A DNA stretch of 10,638 nt from Deltaproteobacteria bacterium (GTDB lineage Bacteria; Desulfobacterota; Desulfobulbia; Desulfobulbales; BM004). The position numbers and the translations under genes are program-made. Numbering within the stretch: the first letter of the stretch is position 1; each line of letters starts with the position of its first letter. The DNA lies in assembly GCA_019312985.1 (NCBI GenBank), contig JAFDCC010000181.1:1-10638 (forward strand). The letters are read 5' to 3'. Positions 6,390 through 10,638 of the stretch are shown here, piece by piece. Under the pieces are notes generated by a model. The model did no database searches and was not told the origin of the DNA. It saw only the letters and a list, made by a program, of their open reading frames with translations.

Positions 6390-7045
6390 CCTTACCCACA
6401 TCTGACTTTGCAAAAGCCCGGGCCAGGATGGTTGGGGAGCAGCTAATCCCCAGGAACATCCACGACAGGGCAACCCTGGCGGCCATGGGCACCGTTCCCC
6501 GGCACCTTTTTGTCGAGGGTGCCATGCAGGACCAGGCCTATGGGGATTTCCCCCTTCCCATCGGCCGGGGTCAGACCATTTCCCAGCCGTACATCGTGGC
6601 CCTGATGACCCAGGCCCTGAACCTGAAGGGGCATGAATCGGTGCTGGAGATCGGCACCGGCTCCGGCTACCAGGCTGCCGTTCTGTCGCGGCTCTGCGCC
6701 AGGGTATACACCGTCGAGCGCATTGATTCCCTTCTTGTCCAGGCGCGGAAGGTGTTTGACTCGCTCCACTACCTCAACATCCTCACCAAGCTGGATGACG
6801 GCACCAATGGCTGGCCCGAACACGCGCCCTACGACGCAATTATCGTGACGGCCGGCGGCCCGCAGGTTCCGGAACCTCTCCTTGAGCAGCTGGCGGACCC
6901 CGGCATCCTGGTCATCCCGGTCGGCGACCGGGGGATGCAGGACCTGCGGCAAGTCACCAAAAAAGAGGGGAAAATAGTGGAAAAAACCATTGAATACGTC
7001 CGTTTTGTGAGCCTTATCGGCGATCACGGCTGGCAAAACGGCTGA
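6386..7045 (+). CDS. pcm: Protein-L-isoaspartate O-methyltransferase
   Basis: Pcm methylates isoaspartyl residues in aged proteins using S-adenosylmethionine, starting their repair to aspartate. The frame is open upstream to 6332. I chose the TTG at 6386 because it gives 219 residues with the normal family N-terminus ([16 protein letters not shown]) and overlaps the previous stop by four bases (TTGA), as in translational coupling. GAGGAAGG at 6366-6373 is 12 bases upstream, which is long. The alternative ATG at 6428 would cut into the conserved first helix. Motifs are [13 protein letters not shown] (62-74), the SAM-binding [15 protein letters not shown] (86-100), the post-I acidic residue in [19 protein letters not shown] (149-162) and the C-terminal [12 protein letters not shown]. 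All are intact. It acts in the cytosol. Confidence 0.95.
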   Translation: MTLPTSDFAKARARMVGEQLIPRNIHDRATLAAMGTVPRHLFVEGAMQDQAYGDFPLPIGRGQTISQPYIVALMTQALNLKGHESVLEIGTGSGYQAAVLSRLCARVYTVERIDSLLVQARKVFDSLHYLNILTKLDDGTNGWPEHAPYDAIIVTAGGPQVPEPLLEQLADPGILVIPVGDRGMQDLRQVTKKEGKIVEKTIEYVRFVSLIGDHGWQNG

Positions 7046-7088
7046 GGCCGCAAGTTGACCCCCGGCGGCAACAGTAGGAACGAGGAAG

Positions 7089-7712
7089 ATGCAGGTATCG
7101 GCAGAGGAAAAGAAAACAGCAAAACTGGGCTGGATCCGGCAGATTTACGACCGGTGCCTTCTCTGGGTGCAGTCGCCCACCGGTGTCTGGGCCCTGTTTT
7201 TCATCGCGGTGGCCGAATCCTCCTTTTTCCCCATTCCCCCTGATATCTTTCTCATGGTGCTCTGCATTGCCGCCCCGCGCAAATCTTTCCGCTACGCCGC
7301 CATCTGTGCCGTGGGTTCGGTCCTGGGTGGTATGCTGGGCTACGGCCTCGGCATGGGATTCATGGACACGGTCGGCGTTAAAATCCTTGAATGGTACGGA
7401 CTGCATGACAAGTACGAGGTGGTGCAGAACATGTACAAGCAGTATGACGCTCTGGCGGTAGGGGCTGCCGGCTTCACGCCGCTGCCCTACAAGCTGTTCA
7501 CCATAACGGCGGGCGCTTTCAAGATAAACTTCATCACATTTTCTCTCGTATCGCTTCTTTCGCGTTCGGCCCGCTTTTTCCTGGTCGCGGCCTTCATCTA
7601 CAAGTTCGGGGCGCCGGTCCGGCACTTTATCGAGCGCTATTTCAACCTGCTGACCATTCTTTTCTTCATCCTCCTGATCGGAGGCTTTGTCGTGGTCAGG
7701 CTCTTTTTTTAG
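7089..7712 (+). CDS. YqaA/DedA-type membrane protein (VTT domain)
   Basis: This is a 207-residue inner-membrane protein of the SNARE-associated/VTT superfamily. Hydrophobic segments lie at about 33-61, 68-92, 121-142, 147-172 and 184-207. Typical features are the first membrane-inserted stretch with FFPIPPDIF (46-54), preceded by an acidic residue (E43), the GFTPLPYKLFTITAGAF segment (128-144), and two arginines (R159, R162) before the next membrane segment. DedA relatives are linked to lipid-carrier flipping and membrane homeostasis; the function of YqaA members is not well defined. AGGAA at 7076-7080 is 8 bases before the ATG. The gene follows pcm by 43 bases and is probably the third gene of that operon. 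The T-run in its last codons (7704-7710) encodes Phe-Phe and has no stem before it, so it is not a terminator. Confidence 0.88.
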   Translation: MQVSAEEKKTAKLGWIRQIYDRCLLWVQSPTGVWALFFIAVAESSFFPIPPDIFLMVLCIAAPRKSFRYAAICAVGSVLGGMLGYGLGMGFMDTVGVKILEWYGLHDKYEVVQNMYKQYDALAVGAAGFTPLPYKLFTITAGAFKINFITFSLVSLLSRSARFFLVAAFIYKFGAPVRHFIERYFNLLTILFFILLIGGFVVVRLFF

Positions 7713-7869
7713 GGTGAGAAAATGGCTTGGATCGGCTAGAGTGTTGCCCGGAATAATGAGCGCCCGGCCCGGGAGGAGGAACGACCTGCCGCAAACGGGC
7801 ATTTTCATACGCCGCAGCGTGACACGCTATCGCTGCAGATGAAGAAAGGAAAGATCCGGAGGAAGAAGC

Positions 7870-7986
7870 ATGGCAGCCCATGACAGCGAAAACGCCCACC
7901 ATGAACCTGAAGATGAAAGCATCGGCGTAAAGGTCGGTATCTTTTTTATTCTCGTCCTCGTCGCCCTTTACTTTATCGCCCTCTAG
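7870..7986 (+). CDS. Small single-span membrane protein (38 aa), hypothetical
   Basis: The ATG at 7870 opens a 38-codon frame ending in TAG. The first half is hydrophilic and acidic, rich in His and Glu (MAAHDSENAHHEPEDESIG). The second half is one hydrophobic span of about 18 residues (VGIFFILVLVALYFIAL) ending at the C-terminus. GGAGGAAG at 7858-7865 lies 4 bases before the ATG and is a strong ribosome binding site. I do not recognise a family. The shape resembles small accessory subunits of respiratory or membrane complexes, but that is only analogy. It lies 157 bases after the YqaA-type gene with a terminator-like hairpin after it, so it may end that operon or have its own promoter. A hairpin (GCAGCG/CGCTGC, 7814-7819 with 7831-7836) precedes it. 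Confidence 0.65.
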   Translation: MAAHDSENAHHEPEDESIGVKVGIFFILVLVALYFIAL

Positions 7987-7994
7987 TCCCTGAA

Positions 7995-8038
7995 GCGGCA
8001 GAAGACGCCGGAGAGATCCCGGCTGCCGCAAGAGTTTT
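7995..8038 (+). terminator. Intrinsic terminator-like hairpin after the small membrane protein gene
   Basis: GCGGCAG (7995-8001) pairs with CTGCCGC (8023-8029). An inner stem, CCGG at 8008-8011 with CCGG at 8019-8022, stacks inside it around the loop AGAGATC. AAGAGTTTTC follows on the plus strand. The T-run is short, so strength is uncertain. It lies between convergent genes. Confidence 0.5.
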
Positions 8039-8049
8039 CGGGCCTCTGA

Positions 8050-9411
8050 TCAAAAACACCGGGGGGCGCTTCTTCGTCCGCCTGGAGTAGTCCTCCACCC
8101 CGTATCCCTGAACTCTTCAGCCCGCCTGTTCACCTCGGCCATAATCCGGTTGACATCGCAGGTGAGAAGTTCCCTGTCCCGCATGACAATCATGCCGCCA
8201 ATGATAACAGTGGCGACGTCGGCGCCGCTTGCGGCATGGACAAGCAGTCCCGGGAGGTAGAAGGGGTGCAGGTGCGGCTGCCTGGTGTCAAGCAGGATGA
8301 TGTCGGCCTCCTTGCCGATAGCAAGGGAGCCGATACTGTTTTCCAGGCCGAGCACCCGGGCTCCCCCAAAAGTAGCCATCTGCAGAACGGCCGCGGCCGG
8401 GAGCGCGGCCGGGTCCCTGTCTTTCACCTTCTGGAGTTTGGCGCCGAGATCCATCTCGAAAAAGAGGTCCAGCCGGTTGTTGCTCGCAGCGGAGTCCGTC
8501 CCCAGGCCGACAGGTATTCCTGCCGCAAGCATCTCTCTGACCGGCGCGATGCCGGAGCCCAGCTTCATGTTGCTCTGGGGGCAGGTTGCCACCCGGGCCC
8601 CGGAGCGTGCCAGGATGCTGATTTCCTCTTCTTCCAGCCAGACACAGTGGACGCAGATGGTGTTGCTGTCGAGGATGCCAAGGCGGTCGAGGTAGCGGAC
8701 CGGGGTCGTCCCCTGCTGCTCCTGAACCTGGGAAACCTCGGTCTTTGTCTCGGCCAGGTGCACAAAGAATTTGACATTGTGGCGGCGGGCCATCTCTTTT
8801 GCCTGCCGCAGGGTTTCGGCCGAGCAGGTATAGGGGGAGTGGCAGAACACCGCCGGGCTGAGAAGGGGGCTTTTGCCCTGCCAGCGCCCGATAAAATCCG
8901 CCGCCGCCGCGATATTTTGCGCCGGATCCGGCACGCCGGGCGCCGGGAAGTCGATGATTCCCTGGGCCGCCACGGCCCGCAAGCCGCACTCGACAAATGC
9001 CTCTGCCGCGCTGTCCTCCAGAAAGTAGCCGTCCGCCGCGCAGGTTGTCCCGGAGAGGATCATCTCGGCCGCTGCCAGCTTTGCACACCAGTAGACCATT
9101 TCCGGGTTGACGCTTTTCGCCTCCGCCGGGAAAATGTGCTCGTTGAGCCAGGTCATGAGCGGCAGGTCATCGGCCAGGCCGCGGAACAGGGTCATGGGGG
9201 CGTGGGTGTGGGTGTTGACCAGGCCGGGCATCAGCAGGCGGCCGCTGCCGTCGATAACGGTGACCGCACCTGGTTCAGCCAGATCGGCCATGGGGCCGAG
9301 GGCTGCAATTTTTCCATTTTTTACGGCAAGATAGCCGTCTGTGATAAGCTCGGGCAGGTCCGGATCCAGGGGGAGCAGGGTGGTGTCTGTAATGAGAAGA
9401 TCGTGGCCCAT
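8050..9411 (-). CDS. mtaD: 5-methylthioadenosine/S-adenosylhomocysteine deaminase (amidohydrolase)
   Basis: This is a 453-residue metal-dependent amidohydrolase of the ATZ/TRZ/MtaD group. MtaD enzymes deaminate SAH and MTA to the inosine forms, removing by-products of SAM-dependent reactions. It shows a beta-sandwich start (GYLAVKNGKIAALGP), the metal ligands PGLVNTHTH (H68, H70), H191 in FCHSPYT, VHLAET (H218, E221), VHCVWL (H255), and GTDSAASNNRLDLF, whose D306 is the catalytic metal-bound aspartate. The C-terminal SLAIGKEADIILLD returns to the sandwich. The ATG at 9411 is preceded by AGGAG (complement of 9417-9421) with 5-base spacing; the open frame to 9492 upstream has no family resemblance. 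Chlorohydrolases and guanine deaminases share the fold, so the substrate is inferred from overall similarity. The pcm gene nearby makes SAH, but no direct link is visible. Confidence 0.88.
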   Translation of the reverse strand: MGHDLLITDTTLLPLDPDLPELITDGYLAVKNGKIAALGPMADLAEPGAVTVIDGSGRLLMPGLVNTHTHAPMTLFRGLADDLPLMTWLNEHIFPAEAKSVNPEMVYWCAKLAAAEMILSGTTCAADGYFLEDSAAEAFVECGLRAVAAQGIIDFPAPGVPDPAQNIAAAADFIGRWQGKSPLLSPAVFCHSPYTCSAETLRQAKEMARRHNVKFFVHLAETKTEVSQVQEQQGTTPVRYLDRLGILDSNTICVHCVWLEEEEISILARSGARVATCPQSNMKLGSGIAPVREMLAAGIPVGLGTDSAASNNRLDLFFEMDLGAKLQKVKDRDPAALPAAAVLQMATFGGARVLGLENSIGSLAIGKEADIILLDTRQPHLHPFYLPGLLVHAASGADVATVIIGGMIVMRDRELLTCDVNRIMAEVNRRAEEFRDTGWRTTPGGRRSAPRCF

Positions 9412-9518
9412 GGGGTCTCCTGCCGGTTCAAAAAAAGGGAAAAAAAGGGTATTGTTGCATCTGCCGGAAATGCGGCGCACGCAAGAATACACTATTCCAT
9501 ACTTTGCAGGAGGTGTCC
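9412..9518. promoter_or_regulatory. Divergent intergenic region between deaminase and arsenate reductase
   Basis: This 107-bp region must hold the start signals of two divergent genes. It has an A/G-rich stretch (9429-9449) and a small inverted repeat GCCG-N6-CGGC. No promoter of good match is seen on either strand, and no ArsR-type operator is obvious. AGGAGG at 9508-9513 is the arsenate reductase ribosome binding site. Confidence 0.35.
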
Positions 9519-9950
9519 ATGGCGGCGGAAGCGAAAATAAAAGTGCTGTTCCTCTGTACGGCCAATGCGGCCCGCAGCCAGATGGCCGCCGGGATCGTGC
9601 GGCATGATTTCGGCGACAGGGTCGCCACCTGGTCCGCCGGCACCGATCCCAAGGGGGTCAGCCGCCTTGCCGTCATGGTGCTGGACGAGATCGGCATCGA
9701 TATCAGCGGCGAGACCTCGGACCACCTTGACCGCTACAGGGACATGGACTTTGACTATGTCATCACCCTCTGCGATGACGCCAACGAGAGGTGCCCGGTC
9801 TTTTTCGGCGGGGTCAACCGGCTCCACATGGGATTTCCCGACCCGCCCCACAGCAATGACCCGACGCCGGAAAATCTGCAGCGGTTCCGGGAGGTACGGG
9901 ACGCCATCCGGGAAGGAATGCAGGAGTTTTTCCGCAGGATGTTGGCTTAG
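9519..9950 (+). CDS. arsC: Arsenate reductase, thioredoxin-type (low-molecular-weight phosphatase fold)
   Basis: This is a 143-residue cytosolic protein with the P-loop CTANAARS (C13-X5-R19-S20) of low-molecular-weight tyrosine phosphatases. It also has ITLCDDANERCP, giving C85 and C92. The triad C13/C85/C92, with 7-residue spacing between the last two, matches the redox relay of thioredoxin-coupled ArsC (C10/C82/C89 in the Bacillus and Staphylococcus enzymes), so arsenate reduction fits better than phosphatase activity. The later segment HMGFPDPPHSND corresponds to the general-acid aspartate region (usually HWGFDDP). The P-loop has Ala where the Staphylococcus enzyme has a fourth, non-essential Cys. 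The ATG at 9519 follows AGGAGG by 5 bases; a TTG at 9504 is rejected because it lies upstream of that site. No arsenite pump, arsR or other ars gene is in the window. Confidence 0.87.
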   Translation: MAAEAKIKVLFLCTANAARSQMAAGIVRHDFGDRVATWSAGTDPKGVSRLAVMVLDEIGIDISGETSDHLDRYRDMDFDYVITLCDDANERCPVFFGGVNRLHMGFPDPPHSNDPTPENLQRFREVRDAIREGMQEFFRRMLA

Positions 9951-9994
9951 AGGGGATACAGCAGATTGGCGGCAAAGGTGAATTTAATAAAAAA

Positions 9995-10016
9995 CGCTGC
10001 AGTTACTGCGAATCAT
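9995..10016 (-). terminator. Weak terminator-like signal at the response regulator stop
   Basis: Reading the minus strand, GCAG-TAA-CTGC forms a 4-bp stem that includes the TAA stop codon, followed by AGCG and a T-run (complement of the A-run at about 9989-9994). The stem is short, so this is tentative. Confidence 0.25.
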
Positions 10017-10638
10017 TAAAGCGGTAGCCGATACCACGTACCGTTTCGATTTTCCTGCCGTAATCTCCCAGCTTTTTACGGAGGCTGAAGACCTGCACAT
10101 CTATGGCGCGGGTGGTGATAATGTAATCATATCCCCTGACTGCATCTATTATCTGCTGGCGCGAGAACACCCAGCCGGGCCGTCCGGCCAGCATTTTCAG
10201 GATGCCGAATTCGGTGGGGGTCAGGCTTACCGGCTGTCCCGCAATTGTGACCTCGTAACGCCCGGGGTCAATCACCAGGCTGTCTACAGCTATGGTGTCG
10301 TCGGGACCGGCTGTCTGGTGTGATGCTCCGCCCCTTGCTTTTCTCCGCAGAACGGCCTTAACGCGGGAGAGAAGAATTTTGGGGCTGAAAGGCTTTGTAA
10401 TGTAATCATCCGCACCATGGTCCAGGCCGCTTATGATATCCGATTCCTCGCCTTTTGCGGTCAGCATGATAATGGGGATATCAGCATAAAGGCTTTCACC
10501 GCTGCGGATGATTCGGCAAAGCTCCTTGCCGTCCATGCCGGGGAGCATGAGATCGAGAAGAACGAGATCGGGGCGCTGCCGTTTTATTTTTTTCAGCGCC
10601 TCTTCACCTGAATCGCCATACTCCACAAGAAACCACGA
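10003..10638 (-). CDS. OmpR/PhoB-family response regulator (partial, N-terminus outside the window)
   Basis: This is a two-component DNA-binding response regulator. The frame is open to the window edge, so the gene starts beyond 10638. The GTG at 10624-10626 is internal, since SWFLVEYGDSGEEAL reads as a receiver sequence through it. Of 211 visible residues, the receiver shows DLVLLDLMLPGMDG (phosphoacceptor D at visible residue 29, so about 25 residues are missing), IIMLTAKG with the switch threonine, and DDYITKPFSP with the conserved lysine. A short linker leads to a winged-helix effector domain with LTPTEFGILKMLAGRPG, DVQVFSLRKKLGD and the C-terminal IETVRGIGYRF, which is typical of OmpR/PhoB. 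It ends in TAA, 52 bases from the convergent arsenate reductase stop. The partner kinase is not in the window, so the signal is unknown. Confidence 0.95.
   Translation of the reverse strand, partial: SWFLVEYGDSGEEALKKIKRQRPDLVLLDLMLPGMDGKELCRIIRSGESLYADIPIIMLTAKGEESDIISGLDHGADDYITKPFSPKILLSRVKAVLRRKARGGASHQTAGPDDTIAVDSLVIDPGRYEVTIAGQPVSLTPTEFGILKMLAGRPGWVFSRQQIIDAVRGYDYIITTRAIDVQVFSLRKKLGDYGRKIETVRGIGYRFNDSQ

Noticed and set aside
7701..7712. Seven-T run as a terminator at the end of the YqaA-type gene
   Set aside because: The T-run encodes the last Phe residues and no stem precedes it.
7727..7757. Promoter for the small membrane protein gene (TTGGAT with AATAAT)
   Set aside because: The spacer is 19 bases and both hexamers are weak, which is not better than chance.
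7839..7883. 14-codon basic open frame overlapping the start of the small membrane protein gene (MKKGKIRRKKHGSP)
   Set aside because: Too short to support. It has no good ribosome binding site at the right spacing and its basic residues come from the A/G-rich ribosome binding site of the next gene.
8236..9540. Long open frame of 434 codons on the plus strand, antisense to the deaminase gene
   Set aside because: It is a shadow of GC-rich coding on the other strand. Its translation is low-complexity (Gly/Arg/Ala/Val), resembles no family, and lacks a ribosome binding site, while the minus-strand frame has full amidohydrolase motifs.

Overview
The window is an ordinary bacterial chromosomal segment, GC-rich in its genes and AT-rich in its first 250 bases. 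It most resembles a sulfate-reducing Desulfobacterota genome (Desulfobulbales-like). That placement is inference: the DnaA belongs to a divergent type I associate with that group (GLGKS P-loop, IED Walker B), but no marker gene settles it. I see no rRNA, tRNA, CRISPR array, transposase, integrase or phage gene.

Layout. (1) 1-257: leader of dnaA, with a 10-bp inverted repeat that can form two alternative hairpins. (2) 258-1595 (+): dnaA. (3) 1601-1754: a 154-bp palindromic element with 24-bp arms and internal hairpins, filling the space between two convergent genes. (4) 1755-3155 (-): an FAD-dependent protoporphyrinogen oxidase whose reading frame is broken by an in-frame TGA at codon 16. The TGA sits where the third glycine of the GxGxxG motif should be, and the rest of the gene is intact. 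(5) 3172-3825 (-): a small calcineurin-like metallophosphoesterase directly upstream of the oxidase gene. (6) 3826-3978: a divergent control region with a 13-bp palindrome. (7) 3979-5868 (+): htpG (Hsp90). (8) 5893-7712 (+): a likely operon, with a good sigma-70-like promoter followed by a BamE/SmpA-like lipoprotein, pcm (TTG start overlapping the previous stop) and a YqaA/DedA-type membrane protein. (9) 7870-7986 (+): a 38-residue single-span membrane protein with a strong ribosome binding site, followed by a terminator-like hairpin. (10) 8050-9411 (-): an MTA/SAH deaminase-type amidohydrolase. (11) 9519-9950 (+): a thioredoxin-type arsenate reductase (low-molecular-weight phosphatase fold), divergent from the deaminase. 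(12) 10003-10638 (-): an OmpR/PhoB-type response regulator running off the window edge.

Functionally the genes cover replication initiation, tetrapyrrole synthesis, protein quality control and repair (HtpG, Pcm), envelope functions (lipoprotein, YqaA, small membrane protein), SAM by-product salvage, arsenate detoxification and signal transduction. I do not find a convincing new multi-gene system. The most unusual points are the TGA in the oxidase gene and the palindromic element next to it.
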